Part shown: one piece after another, positions 12,161 to 24,226 of the stretch
How positions within the stretch are numbered: the first letter of the stretch is position 1
Layout: each line of letters begins with the position of its first letter
From: Apium graveolens
Lineage: Eukaryota; Streptophyta; Magnoliopsida; Apiales; Apiaceae
DNA length: 64,000 bases
Direction of reading: 5' to 3'
Assembly: GCF_009905375.1 (NCBI RefSeq)
Contig: NC_133653.1
Span: 67,397,795 to 67,461,794, forward strand
Notes under the pieces: model-generated
What the model was told of the DNA's origin: nothing
Database searches by the model: none
Seen by the model: only the letters and a program-made list of their open reading frames with translations
Position numbers and translations under genes: made by a program

Positions 12161-12645
12161 TGTTGCCCAGTAGTAATACAATTGTTTAAGGGGGTTGGAT
12201 ACAATTGTATAAATATTTCGAACAAGTAAAACAATATAACAGTTCTTTTTAATTATGATAAAAACTGTTACAAACTCTCTCAAGAAATATTGATGTTCTT
12301 GAGAGCTGCTAGGTCGTACAATGCTCGAGCTAATCACTATGTGATGACCTAAACTGTGTTTATATAATACACAGCTGCTACAAATCAATCTAAGATATGC
12401 ATTATAAATTACTAACAGAAAATTGTACATATCTTTAACTGAATATACAAAGTCCCATAACTCAGAACGTAACAGATATCTATCCCTCAAAATAAGGAAC
12501 ATAATCAATCTTCACAACAGACTACCTTCAGATGCTGATGTTCTGCAGATACTGACGATGCATCAAATCCTGACGACACATCAAATACTGATGACATCCA
12601 AACACAGTCAGATCCTAAGCTCCTCCTGATCATTGAGAATCAGCA
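12161..12645 (-). repeat. E1 5' LTR (485 bp)
   Basis: Plus-strand sequence starts TGTTG and ends CAGCA (CAACA in the other copy), so the ends are short inverted repeats. It abuts the PBS on the inner side. The outer 5 bp (tgtaa, 12646-12650) is the candidate target duplication, but the partner is outside the window. Confidence 0.92.
12359..12366 (-). promoter_or_regulatory. Candidate TATA box in E1 5' LTR
   Basis: TATATAAA on the minus strand, about 200 bp before the inner LTR end, followed by a CACAG context that recurs in the solo LTR at 24608-24615 (TATATAAACACAG). It is the likely core promoter of the element; the start site is not visible. Confidence 0.5.
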
Positions 12646-14848
12646 TGTAACAGTTTAAAGAAATATTTTTACGAAAACCATGTAACTGATATAAAATATT
12701 ATATAATCTTAATTATATTTTTCTTGTATCCATGCATAATGCATGGTGGCCACACATATAAAAACAATAAGTAATGGAAGCAGATTGAATATGTGGACAT
12801 ATAAAATAACTTGAAGGTATAAATTAAAGTGAACACGGAAACTAACATTATTTGCTGATTTTTTTGTACGATTCTAATTATATTCTAGATAATTTATTAT
12901 ATAAGGTTATAAGAATATAAGACTTGGTATGCAAGATTAACTTTCTTTGACTTGAAGAGAAAACTTAGAAAAATATAAGGTAATTGTAATTTTTAATAAG
13001 GTTAACTTTGTTTTACATAAAGAGAAAGTTTAGAAGAATATATTGTAATTGTAGTTTTTAATAATTTTTAATTCAAAAAAATGAGAAAATTCAAAAAATA
13101 TAATGATGCAATCTAAGAGGAGCCACCTAAATGTTCTCATCTTCTCTTTTATATAATTAATAAGTACATTGATTGATTACGCTTGTATTTTTAAATGGAA
13201 AAATTACTTCGATGGAAATTGAAACCTTTTGAAAATAAAATATTTAGGCAACACAAGGGTGGCCATTTTTTGGTGTTTAAAATTTTGGTCATTTTAATTT
13301 TTAGGTTTTCATGAGTTTTACCTTAGATATTATGAACATAAAGCAATGTACATGTTGAAATTAAACTAAATATTATGATTAACTAACTGATTTTTAATTG
13401 GTATTAAATATTTATGAAACTGTCAAGACCATTTATTGGTAAGACTAATTATATGTTGTCTGGGTGCTGACAATCGAAATATAAAACATTAAAGAAATAA
13501 TAACAAATAAATAAGACACGACAACTTTAGTCAGATTCGACCACTAAACCTAATGGCCTATGTCATGGTCCCTTAACAATTTGGTAAAAGAATATATATA
13601 TTTTTTGTCAATGAAATGATATGATTACAAGATTGAAAAATATATTTATCATTTACCCTTGTCCCTTATAGTAGCTTTCTGATAACCTCGTTCCATTAAT
13701 CAAATGCCCTCTAAGACCTATATTAACCCAAGTACATATCTTTCTCTAGCAAACCTATTCTCTAAACCCCTATTATTCAAACTTACTGCTCAGCAACAAG
13801 AATTATTAACATTGAACATACTAATCGGGTGAAAAATTATAACTTAAATTATGAATTCAATATAGGTATATGTTTATATTACTATAGCTTAAATTAGAAG
13901 ATACTCAATAGATGCAAGTTGTACTTTTCTCTTAAAAGATATGGTATATACTCGAGAAATAACTTTTTAAGTAAGTACACCAATATGTATTTTTAGATTA
14001 CGTTCGCTTTCAATTTTCGCAACATACCACGGTCTTAATCTATTCACACATATGTTGTTTAAATTTGATCGTTAATATAATCTGAAATACAATTAAACTA
14101 AAATATAGATGGAGTTCAAAAATTTTAAAAATGATCTTTAATTTAATTTGAAAAACCAATTAAATAGGATAGTTGTTTAGATCAAATCCTTTTGAAAGCA
14201 ACTTCCGGAAAATTAGGAATTGGTTTTGAATAGATATTCTATCTTATATTGAGCTCTAACATAACATACTACGTATATAGTTATATTATAATCCTTATAA
14301 AAGTCAATCCTATCATTTCTCCTTTAAATTCGAATGTCATCCTTATCCAGAATGAGTCCTGTGCGGAGACTGTAATCGAGCTTTTAAGTTTTTTGAACTG
14401 TTGTTAGTTTGTTGAGAGATCAAAGATCTATTAAAACTTGTACTATGCATAACAAAGTTAGTACATACAATCTATACTAATAATCAGCTTTCTCGTAGGA
14501 ATCAATGACAAGCTAATAGCTTGGTAAATATGTGACCATCATAATCATAAGAGGATCAATATCCCATTTTTAAGGTTACACAATATTTTAGAAAAGGAGT
14601 GAAACTTCGCCTGAATTCTGTAATCCTGGTCATTTATAATTACATTGATGATACTAAACAAAACAAAATTATATAACATAATTTAAATATTCAACTAGTT
14701 CAACATCAACCAAATTGCCAAGTCTAAAAAACAAACTTAACACGTGTTAAACAAAAGAGAAAAAAACTTACCGAGTTTAGATTGAAATATAAGCCAAAAC
14801 AAATGAAATCATTGTTCAACAATTCAATACATGGCAATTCGAAAAAAT

Positions 14849-15165
14849 TAGTGATTTGGTACATGTTACTTGTTGACTTGTATATATAAAAATCTCAAAT
14901 ACTCTAATTATTATCGATGTGGGATGTTACAAATACTCCCTGTATTGGGTTGACGTCCTCATCGAACCCACAAACACACCTATAGAATCTTGTAGTGCAT
15001 CTGCACTTACTGCTGGGTAGAACTCTGGTACCAATTATAACATATAAACTCACAAACCGTATGTATACCGAACCCAACAACCCACCACATATCAGTCCGA
15101 AAAAACTAGTGATTTGATACATATAAGTTATTGACTTGTATTTATAAAGACCTCAAGGACTCAGG
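14849..15165. repeat. Direct repeat pair, dispersed family A
   Basis: The stretch 'agtgatttggtacatgttac...' at 14849-14902 recurs with substitutions at 15108-15165. Between them lies 'cgatgtgggatgttacaa'. The same family, more diverged, occurs at about 28505 and 28678. It is probably a decayed transposon or LTR-like repeat; the class is unknown. Confidence 0.45.
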
Positions 15166-16560
15166 GAAGTTATGATAGGTCCAAGATCAAATTAAATAGA
15201 CGATAAAAGATAATATTTATATATTTGTTTATTTTCTTCATTTTTATCAGAGATGTTCTAACATTATTGATCATTGTACAGCTCAGTGTTCCTTGAGTTT
15301 AGATGTTACTAATTAGACTTGTAATGAGAGTTTTCTTTTTGTGACTAAGAGCTACTGAGACTTGGAATGGGATTACAAACAATTACGAGTTGATGATAGG
15401 TCCATTGTTTATATATTTTTAATACCTATTTTATGTCTATTTTCGTAATTTTATCAATAAAATATGTTTTACTTTGTTTTGTAGGAAAATAAATAAAATT
15501 AGAATTTGAGCTAGAAAATATGTAAACAAGGAAGGAGGTAGTCCATTCTTGAAGTAAACGAATTTGGAGGAAAAACGAATTTATGTTCGGGAAGAAAAGG
15601 GAATGGAAGGAATTATTTTTAGAATCTGATTTGTAATCAAAGTTCCAAACCCATCATATTTTCCCTATATATACGAGGCTTCTCTATTATATTTGGTACA
15701 CCTAAAATTCTGTAATTTAGGTTTAAGAGTAAATTTTTTTGCCATATTTTTTATATTATCCAAACCTTTCTTTCGGTATTTTATTTAATCAACTGTTTAT
15801 TTACATTAATTTCGTAGTGGCATTAATTTATTTAGTTTACATTAGTTCCGGTAGGAGAGGTCCCTAGTCTAAGTATATGTTTAAGGATGTCAGGAGAAAT
15901 TGTGGTGTGGATCCAAGAAAGTGTGATACAATCAGTTTGTTGCCGAAGCGCATAAGCTAGATTGGGGATTTATGTAGAGGAATTGTTATCAAAGGAAATA
16001 GTAAGAATAGGAGTAACGTAGATTTTTTTTTAAAATGAGAATAAATCTGATGCCATCGAAGGTTGTTTTCAAAGAGGTTTTTTCTAAGAAGAAAGTTATC
16101 GAAATCGAGGATGATAGGCACATAATTTTTTATGTTGTTGACATATAAAAATTGAGTGAGGAGGAGACAATATTGTAGGAAGGGTAGAAGAAGAATCATA
16201 TGACTATGGTAGAGGATCTTAAAGAAGAGTTGGAGGAAGAAAAAAAAGAAGTCATAATTTTTTATTAGGGTAAAAATATTTCACTGCTCTGATACAATAA
16301 AAGGGATTGGCTCATTATGTTTGAGATCCTAGAATGTATATTTATAATCACAAATATCTATACAAGAATGGTGTATGGTAAGTGTATACAGATACGGTAA
16401 GTCAAGTTGTCCATGAGCAAATATGTAATAGCATGTCTACAAGCTATCTATTAGGTTCAAGTTCAACTCATTTCATTTTTGTTAACTTGTATAAATGACT
16501 AAATGGTCTTGATTTTATTTTTCCTTCTTTTTATTGCATAACCAGGATTTTTAAAATTTT

Positions 16561-16712
16561 TGGTTTCTAGAAACCGAACCGAAATAATTTAGTTCAATTT
16601 TCGATTCGGTTCACATGTAAATTTGGTTCGGATCAATTTCTGAAAAACAATAATTTGATTTTTGGTTAATTTGGTTCAGTTTTTAACTGAACCGAACCGA
16701 ACCGACCAAATG
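16561..16712. repeat. GGTTCGGTT / AACCGAACC inverted-repeat cluster
   Basis: AACCGAACCGAA at about 16572 is complementary to GATTCGGTTC and TTTGGTTC units (16600-16680) and is matched again by CTGAACCGAACCGAACCGA near 16689-16707. The two orientations can pair into a hairpin. Such GGTTCGGTT-rich stretches are common in small plant DNA transposons, but I see no terminal repeats that would delimit one. Confidence 0.4.
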
Positions 16713-16950
16713 CTCGGCCCTAAATCAGAAAAAAATAGAATTTACAACACAATAAATAAATTAACTCATTTAAAATAAAAAAAATATTTCATTAAATATT
16801 ACAACTGCCTTTATATGATAAATAGTCACATAAATTATTTTTTATAACATGTGTCATTCTTTTTTATAAAAAAATAAATTAATAACTAATAATTAATGAT
16901 CATAAGAAAACAGGCTAAATTTTTTATAAATTTACTTAAGCTATTGAAAC

Positions 16951-17562
16951 CGATATGGAATAAAATAAACCCTGATTGAGTAATTAATATCGTGTTAATT
17001 GTATCAGAATTGGGCTGGCTGTTAAGCCCATTAGAAGATGCCCAAGACCCTTGATAGGGGCCCAAAAATAGCCTAGGAATATAATTAGTGTTGAAATTAA
17101 TTAGACCAGATACGGTCCAATAACGAAGCCCAATTGTAAAGGGCCCAAAACCCTGAATATCAATTAATTTCATAATTAATTAATAAAGGAGACATCAACT
17201 GTTAAGATGAGTCCTAGTGAGGACATAAATCCTTGCAGATTAGCCTCTAAAGGACCTAATAGGATAAGGAATCAGTTTCCTACTTCCTAGGACTCCAAAG
17301 TCCATTCTAATTATGAGACTTGCCCACCAAGTCTCCTAACCCAAGTCCAATTCAAGGACTCCCAATACCTATATAAGGGGTCTCACCCCCACCAATCAGA
17401 ACTATGTTTTTGGCTTGATTCTCTAACTCACAGAGATACGTAGGCATCTCATAAAGGCAGAGTTAAGCTACGAAACACGAGAGCAGCCATTAAAGGCCTT
17501 GAGCTCCCAAACCTTAGTAATAAATACAACAATTAATATACCTTAGTTTGTAATCTATAACA
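16951..17562 (+). repeat. E2 5' LTR (612 bp)
   Basis: The outer start follows the gaaac duplication; the inner end ...ATAACA is 2 bp before the PBS. Positions 16969-17562 align without net indels to 27485-28078. The first 18 bases (16951-16968) have no match at the start of the 3' LTR; see the finding on outer ends. Confidence 0.88.
17370..17378 (+). promoter_or_regulatory. Candidate TATA box in E2 5' LTR
   Basis: TATATAAGG, conserved in the 3' LTR, lies about 190 bp before the inner LTR end. A plausible core promoter for the genomic transcript. Confidence 0.5.
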
Positions 17563-17564
17563 TT

Positions 17565-17580
17565 TGGCGCCGTCTGTGGG
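17565..17580 (+). other. E2 primer binding site
   Basis: TGGCGCCGTCTGTGGG, 2 bp after the LTR. The first eight bases match the complement of a tRNA 3' end of the Asp type (TGGCGCCG); the rest diverges, as is common in plant gypsy elements of this group. Confidence 0.75.
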
Positions 17581-17597
17581 AAACACTTACAGCAACC

Positions 17598-19554
17598 ATG
17601 GCGAGAACACGGAGAGGAAACAACGCCCCTAAAGGAACACCGGCAGGGATGACCCAAACGATTTCGTCAATGGTGGAGATACCTCTGCATTCAACCTATG
17701 CTACCAACCAAGGAGGAGTCCAAATTGGAGCAACTGAACCTCAGCCTCAAGGGACGATTCCCCCGGCTCCTCAAGGGACGAATTCCCAACTTCAACAGCT
17801 ACATACACCTGTGAATTCTCGACCCAATAGGTATGAGTATTGAACTGTTGTGACCACTAACCCCCCTTATAGGATGCCCCTTTACCCCGAGGTTGGAGAA
17901 AGTAAACATGCTAATAAGAGTGTAGTACAAGGGCTGACGCCCCAATATATACGTGGTTTGGCTCCTATCCCGGAGGATCAATAATTTTCTGGTCCTTGCA
18001 CTGAGAGAGACTCTGAATCGTTGGATGATGATGTGGCCCCAAGAAGGAGGCATGCTGGTAAAGAGCCGATGCCTGATAGTAACCAACGTCCTAGGAGCAC
18101 CCGAGGGACGAATCCCCAAGAAGTGCAAGAGAGAATCAGGGCTCACGAGGCTGAGATTCAAAGGCTGAAGCGCGAATTGGAGGCGCACCAGGCCCCCAGA
18201 CCCCCACTACCTCCAAGGGGGAGAAATCCTCCTCCAATCATAGATCTGGATGGTCCGCTACAGAGAAGGATTATTGTCCCAAGGGCTGATCCAAGCAATC
18301 TTCTCCCCCTTGGAGATCCTGATGATCCTACTCCACCATTCACTGAGGAAATAATGAGCGCCCACATCTCAAGGAAGTTCAAGATGCCCACCATCAAATC
18401 TTATGATGGCACCGGAGATCCCGCTAATCATGACAGGACATTCTCTAATGCACTGTTGTTGCAGCTCGTGAACGACGTTGTTAAGTGTCGGGCCTTTCCT
18501 CAAACTCTGTCAGGGATGGCTCAAAGATGGTATAGCCGTTTGCCCCCGAATTCTATTGGGTCCTTCACATAACTAAGTCAGGCTTTTATTAAGCAATTCA
18601 TCAGCAGGAGAGTGCATGAGAAAAGTTCAGCATCTCTCATGAGCATCATGTAGGGAGCAAATGAATCCTTGAGAGACTATCTGAATTATTTCACAAAGGA
18701 AGCTTTAAAAGTCCAAGACTTTGATGATAAGGTAGCTATGATAGCACTGCAACAGGGAACTAGGGACGAGTTCTTCAAGATGTCCTTGGCCGAGCGCCCC
18801 CTGAAAGTATGTTACAGCTCCAAGATAGGGCCGGGAATTACATCAAAGTGGAAGAGAGCATGAGGAAGACAGTAGTGAATAATGAGCCCGCTGGAGGAAA
18901 GAAGCGAAAGACTGATCCAAAATATATTGCTAAGAACAAGTATCCTAGAACTGACTGAAACCCTGATTCAACCCCGAAGAAGGTAGGACCTGGGTAAAAG
19001 TTCACTGAATATGCTAAGTTGAATGCTCCTAGAAGCCAGATCTTGATAGAAATCGAGAAAGATAGAGATATTCGTTGGCCTAAACCCCTGAAGGCTGATC
19101 CTACCAAGCTAGATAAGGACAAATATTGCAGGTTTCACAAGGATGCTGGTCATGACACCGATGAGTGTAGACAATTGAAAGATGAAATAGAGTTCCTCAT
19201 TTAAAAAGGAAGATTGAGCAAGTACATTGGAGATGGAGGACATAGGGATAACACTGGGAGAAAGAACTTTGAAGATCGTAGGAGGGACCAAGATGATCAG
19301 GGGCGTAATCCCCAGCCTAGGGGACCGGTGATAAATGCAATCTTTGGAGGACCACGACCCCGAGGGTCTGTGATAAATACAATCTTCGGAGGACCAACTC
19401 CTGCTGGATTATCCAGGAACTCTAGGAAAGCTTATACTAGAGAGGTTATGCATATTGTTGGGGAAGCCCCGAAGAAGGCCTGGACAGGAGTGACAATGGA
19501 ATTTGATGATTCTGACTTGGAGGGTGTAAAATTTCCTCATGACGACCCGCTGGT
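17598..19554 (+). pseudogene. gag: E2 gag
   Basis: ATG at 17598 follows the PBS closely. The frame is broken by stops and frameshifts at about 17841, 18570, 18650, 18860 and 19202. Recognisable parts are a Pro/Gln-rich start, a helix with EIQRLKRELEAHQ (about 18140), the retrotransposon gag core (PTIKSYDGTGDPANH, then MAQRWYSRLPPNSIGSF at about 18520), and a degenerate zinc knuckle YCRFHKDAGHDTDEC (19125-19170) typical of Tat/Athila gag. A Gly/Arg-rich tail with two copies of a 'GPVINAIFGGP'-like unit follows (19320-19400). It would form the virus-like particle; it is not functional here. Confidence 0.85.
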
Positions 19555-20010
19555 CATAACATAAATAATAGTGAACAGTCCGGTGAAGAGGGTCCTTGTA
19601 GATAACGGTGCCTCGGTGGACATCTTACTCCATGATACCTTTTTAATGATGGGTTACAATGATTCTCAATTAACCCCGACCAATATGCCGATATATGGAT
19701 TCACATGAGTGGTGTGCCCCGTGGAAGGGATAATTAAGTTGCCAACAACCATAGGTCAAGAACCAAGGCAAGAAACACATATGTTGGATTTTGTGGTGGT
19801 AAAGGCTAGTTCAACTTACAACGTGATCATGGGAAGAATAGGGATACATGTCTTCAAGGAAGTCCCTTCCCCCTATCATTCAGTAATGAAGTTTCCCACC
19901 CGGAATGGGATTGGAGAAGAGAGAGGAGATCAAAAGAAGGCAATAAGTTGTTATGAGGCCTCTCTTAGGGTGGAGTTGGGGGCTTGTTCTGCCTATAAAA
20001 GACCTCGATA
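19555..20010 (+). pseudogene. E2 protease region
   Basis: Aspartic protease of the retropepsin type that would process the polyprotein. Visible motifs are VKRVLVDNGASVDIL (about 19585-19630; DNGA at the usual D-S/T-G-A site, which is common in this clade) and YNVIMGRIGIH (about 19818-19850). Stops at about 19562 and 19706 break the frame. Confidence 0.8.
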
Positions 20011-21537
20011 TTCGTGAGAATGATGAGAAAAGAGGGAAGCCAGTAGAAGACTTGATTCCGATTCCTTTGACTCCCGAGGATCCTGAGAAAGTGACTTTCG
20101 TTGGAGCAACATTAGAGGAGCCCCTTAGAGGGAAGTTGGTGAAATTTTTACAAGAAAATAGTGATGTGTTTGCGAGGTCGGCAACTGATATGCCAGGCAT
20201 AGACCTGGAAACTCATAAGCTGAATGTGGATCCAAATCGAAAGACAGTGAAGCAAAAGAAAAGAAGCTTTGCTCCAGAGAGGCAAGAAACTATTAAACAA
20301 GAAGTAGAGAAGCTCTTAGAGGCTGGTTTCATTGAGGAGATACAGTTTTTGGAATGGTTGGCTAACCCTGTGATGGTAAAGAAGGCTAATGGGAAATGGA
20401 GGATGTGTGTGGACTTCACTGATTTGAATGACGCGTGCCCTAAGGACTGTTTCCCATTACCAAGGATAGATACATTAATAGATGCTACTGCTAGACATGA
20501 GATGCTGAGCTTCATGGATGGATTCAGTGGATACAATCAGATCAAGATGCACAAGGACGACATCCCAAAGGTATCGTTCATTACTGACTTTGGTGTTTAT
20601 TGTTATCTTGTTATGGCATTTGGTCTCAAGAATGCATGAGCCACCTATAAAAAGTTGGTTAATAAGATTTTCAAGGATCTTATTAGCAAGACCATGGAGG
20701 TTTATATCGATGACATGTTAGTCAAGAGTCTAGTGAAAACTGACTATATAACCCATTTGAGAAAAGCTTTTGAGGTCCTAAGATATCACAAAATGATGCT
20801 AAATCCTGCGAAGTGTGCTTTCGGAGTGGGATCTGGAAAGTTTTTGGGACCGATGGTCTCCAAGAGAGGAATTGAGGCCAATCCCGATAAAATAAGGGTA
20901 ATTTTGGACATGAAACCACCAAAGACTATCAAAGATGTTCAAAAGCTCACTGGAAGGGTTGCTGCATTGGGGCGGTTCATCTCCAAATCTGGGGACAAGT
21001 GCTTGTCATTCTTCAAGTCCTTGAAGAAGGTTATGGAGTGAGGAAAGCCGGAAGGCATTCAAAGAATTAAAGAAATATATGGCCCAGGCCCCGTTGTTGG
21101 CCAAGCCTGATCTGAATGAAACTTTATACTTGTACTTGGCCATTTCAGAAAATGCCTTAAGCGCTGTATTGGTTAAAGAGGAGCATAAAGTCCAAAAACC
21201 CATATACTATGTTAGCAAGATTCTGCATGGAGCTGAGTTGAATTATTCAACCATTGAGAAGTTTGCTTTAGCCTTCGTAATGGCCTCAAGAAAATTGTGC
21301 CCTTACTTTCAGGCTCATAAAATTGAAGTGCTAACAAATCAGCCCTTGAGAAATATTATTCATAGTCCCAAAGCTAGTGGAAGGCTGATTAAATGGGCAA
21401 TAGAGTTGGGAGAATTTGACATCAAGTACAAGCCACAAACGACAATAAAAGCCCAGACATTGGATGACTTCGTAGTGGAATGTACCATACCCAACCAAGA
21501 AGTCGGGGGGGCAGGAAGATACTATATCTCAAGACAA
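20011..21537 (+). pseudogene. E2 reverse transcriptase and first RNase H
   Basis: RT motifs in order: NPVMVKKANGKWRMCVDFTDLN, PLPRIDTLIDATA, MSFMDGFSGYNQIKM-like (here LSFMDGFSGYNQ), YLVMAFGLKNA, and the catalytic YIDDMLVKS at about 20704-20730. A TGA interrupts the frame at 20637-20639, just after GLKNA. A frameshift near 21038 separates the RT connection from the RNase H, which keeps YLAISENALSAVLVKE, KPIYYVSKIL and LTNQPLRNI. The copy cannot make a full enzyme. Confidence 0.92.
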
Positions 21538-22276
21538 AGAAGGTGATAAAGGAGGCAAAGAAAAGGCCATTAAGGAGAAGGGATATTGGGTTCTCTATTT
21601 TGATGTAGCATCAAAAACAAATTCAAGCGGAGCAGGGCTAGTTTTACAAAGTCCTGATGGGTTCTTGATTGAATATGCTATAAAGTTAGACTTCCCGACT
21701 ATAAATAATGAAGCAGAATATGAAGCTCTGATAGCTGGCCTCGGCCTAGCAGGGACACTGAGAGTCAAGAACTTAAAAGTCTGTGGAGACTCGAAGTTGG
21801 TCATATCCCAGGTCAAGGGAGAGTTTGAGGCAAGGGATGATACAATGGCTAAGTATGTTCGCCTAGTAAGAGCTGTGATGACTCGGTTCGATGAGTGCCA
21901 TGTTGAGCACATCTCAAGGGAGGAAAATGCTAAGGTGGATGCATTGTCAGAGTTTGCTTCATCAGAGATAGAGGAAAGTTCCGGAAGTGTATACTTCCGC
22001 GATTTGAAAACACGGATGATTGATGTTAAGCTTGTAGCCCCCATAGGGTTGGGAACATCATGGATAGATCCTATTCAGGCCCATATTCAAACTGGTTGGC
22101 TTCTAAATGATGTGACTGAAGCACAAAAGTTGGCTGTTCGAGCACTGAGATACTCCTTGATCGATGGGATTTTGTACAAAAGATCATATATGGTTCCTTA
22201 CTTAAGATGTCTCAGGCCCGATGAGGAAGCGTGGCTCTTGAAGAGGTACACGAAGGCATCTGTGGGCAACACCTAG
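21538..22276 (+). pseudogene. E2 second RNase H (plant/archaeal type)
   Basis: An additional RNase H downstream of the first. Acidic residues sit where the fold needs them: D in LYFDVASKTN (21600), E in NNEAEYEALIAGL (21710), D in VCGDSKLVISQ (21785), D in KVDALSEFA (21935). Archaeal-type RNase H acquired next to a degenerate resident one is characteristic of Tat elements. The frame is open to 22276, where a frameshift leads into integrase. Confidence 0.88.
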
Positions 22277-23291
22277 GGGAAGGGCATTGGCTCATAAAAT
22301 AACCTGTTTAGGCTTTTATTGGCCAGAGATGATGGCTGATGCCAAAATATATGTGAAGAAGTGTGATCGTTGTCAGAGACATGCACCGGTTGTTCGACAA
22401 CCACCCGAGATGTTGACTTCCATTAATTCTCCCATCCCCTTTGCCATGTGGAGAATGGATATACTTGGGCCTTTCCCCATGGCCACGACACAAAGGAAGT
22501 TCATGATTGTGGCTATTGATTATTTTACTAAGTGGATTGAAGCCAAGCCTTTGGCTAAAATTACAAATTAGCAAGTTGCACAATTCCTGTGGGAAAATAT
22601 CATGTGCCGATATGGAATCCTGTACATCCTGGTCACTGATAATGGAACACAATTCAATAACAAAGAGTTCAGGAAGTATTGTGAGGAGAATGAGATCGAA
22701 TTACGGTTCACCTCTGTAGCTCATCCACAAGCTAATGGGAAAGTGGAAGTAGTAAATCGTATAATTCTAGATGGTTTGAAGAAGAGAATTGAGAAATCCA
22801 GGAATAATTGGGTGAATGAAATACTCCCAATACTTTGGGCTTACAGAACTACTTGTAGAGTCACTGCCGGAGCAACTCCCTTCATGTTAGCATATGGGGC
22901 AGAAGCAGTTGTTCCTGTAGAAATATCACGCTCATCTCCTCGAATCCACGCTTTCAATACTAAGGAAAATGAGGAGGGGCAAAGATTAGCCCTGGACTTA
23001 ATAGATGAAGTAAGAGATGCGGCGTATGCAAGGATAATGGAATGTCAGAAGAAAGCCTCATTTTATTATAATCTAAGGGTAAAAGAGAGATTCTTCAAGC
23101 AAGGAGATTTGGTCCTAAGGAAGGTAGAAGCCTCTATTGTAGGGCAGAAAGGAAAACTCGCTCCAAATTGGGAAGGGCCATACAAGGTTAAGAGCGTTCA
23201 AGGAAGAGGGTCTTACAAATTGGAGACCATGGATGGGGAAGAAGTACCTCGGACTTGGCATGCTCAAAACCTGAAAGTTTACTACCTATAG
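22277..23291 (+). pseudogene. E2 integrase
   Basis: Starts in the HHCC zinc domain (FYWPEMMADAKIYVKKCDRCQRH at 22314-22382). The catalytic triad is visible: D in WRMDILGPF (22456), D in VTDNGTQF (22638), E in NGKVEVVNR (22746). The last two are 36 codons apart, as in D-x35-E. One stop (about 22569) interrupts the core. The C-terminus (GDLVLRKVEAS...NWEGPYKV...WHAQNLKVYYL) is the usual GPY/F-like end of this group; no chromodomain follows. The normal stop is at 23289-23291. Confidence 0.92.
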
Positions 23292-23895
23292 CTCATGCAT
23301 ACTATAGTGGTAAAAAGGTTGAAAATCACCTTGAAGTTTTGCTTTCTTAGGGTTTCATGTGTTAATAAGACTATTACTTAAGATTGTAGTTCTACACAGA
23401 ATTATGTAAGGGATGAATCCCAAGAGTTTCCATAAACTTGTTTTAGAACTGTTTGGTTCATCTCATCATAGAACTGTTTGGTCCATATTATATATGGTTG
23501 AGTTTGCTTATTTATTTTTAGTACAAGTACGAAAAAATGAGAGGGAAAACTACTAAAAGGCAAGAAAACTATCTAACTCCCGTAAATAGTGCAAGTACTT
23601 GAAGAAAAAAAAAAAGGCAAATAAATAGCTGGAAAATGACATAAATAAATCCTTGAAGGGAATGAGTTCAAGATACAATAAGTTAAGAAAACGATAAACA
23701 TTGAAAACACTACTCCTCCATATGGGAGCTTTCCTTCCCCTGCTCCTTCTCAGCACCTCCTTTCTCAGCCTCAGTAGAAGGCTGAGCATCCTTCACGGGA
23801 GAAGTAAGAGGAGAGGTAGTGCTAGGATCCAGGATACAATCATCAGGATGAGGACAGTTGAAGAGAGCATCCAAGCTATCCTCTGTCTCTAGCTG
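23292..23895. other. E2 spacer between pol and antisense gene
   Basis: No coding signal that I trust. It contains a short duplicated phrase (gaactgtttggt, about 23447 and 23469). Transcripts from the sense and antisense genes would converge here. Confidence 0.5.
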
Positions 23896-24226
23896 TTAAG
23901 GACTTATAAAGTCCTTAGGGTCTACTAAGCCAGGATGCTTCTCAGAAACCGCCTTCACAGCCACATCCCATCCCTGGGTAAACTGCAGAGAATAAAGACC
24001 CTCAGCATGAATTTCCATGAGATTCTTGAATTTCTCAGAATCCATGTAATTATCAATGATGGTTTCCTTATCACTCCGAAGCTTAACCAGCTCGAAATTA
24101 TCCTTAGACAGCTCATCCCCTTTGGTCGCCAGCTTCTTCTCCAGAATCTCAGCCCTCTCTTTCCACTTCTTCATCTCCCTCTCGAACTCATATGAGTTTC
24201 CTTTCCAGGACCTAGCCTGATGAAGG

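Larger units (their letters stand above)
1..12645 (-). mobile_element. E1: Ty1/copia Sirevirus-like LTR retrotransposon, minus strand, left end cut by window
   Basis: Order on the minus strand: 5' LTR (12161-12645), initiator-Met-type PBS, gag, protease, integrase, reverse transcriptase, RNase H, a spacer with a small ORF, about 4.7 kb of extra coding sequence, polypurine tract, 3' LTR (1-304, truncated). The order INT before RT defines copia. The long gag with a second zinc knuckle and the large extra ORF after pol fit the Sirevirus (SIRE/Maximus) lineage. The 304 visible bases of the left LTR align without gaps to 12342-12645, with about 18 mismatches by eye (about 6%), so this is an old insertion. 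The left flank is outside the window, so the target duplication cannot be checked. Confidence 0.93.
12646..16945. other. Gene-free AT-rich interval between E1 and E2
   Basis: No reading frame here has a recognisable domain; the open frames at 14904-15122 and 15957-16199 show no family motif. It contains a direct-repeat pair (14849-15165), a degraded stretch at about 15400-15960 that looks like old retroelement DNA but has no boundary I can defend, and a GGTTCGGTT-rich inverted repeat (16561-16712). Confidence 0.6.

Noticed and set aside
14904..15122. 72-codon minus-strand open frame as a host gene
   Set aside because: It overlaps the direct-repeat pair, has no recognisable domain, and its length is expected by chance in this composition.
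15400..15960. Old LTR or retroelement fragment
   Set aside because: The style (polyadenylation-like and 'tatatatacgagg' promoter-like phrases) is suggestive, but I could not find paired ends, PBS, polypurine tract or target duplication.
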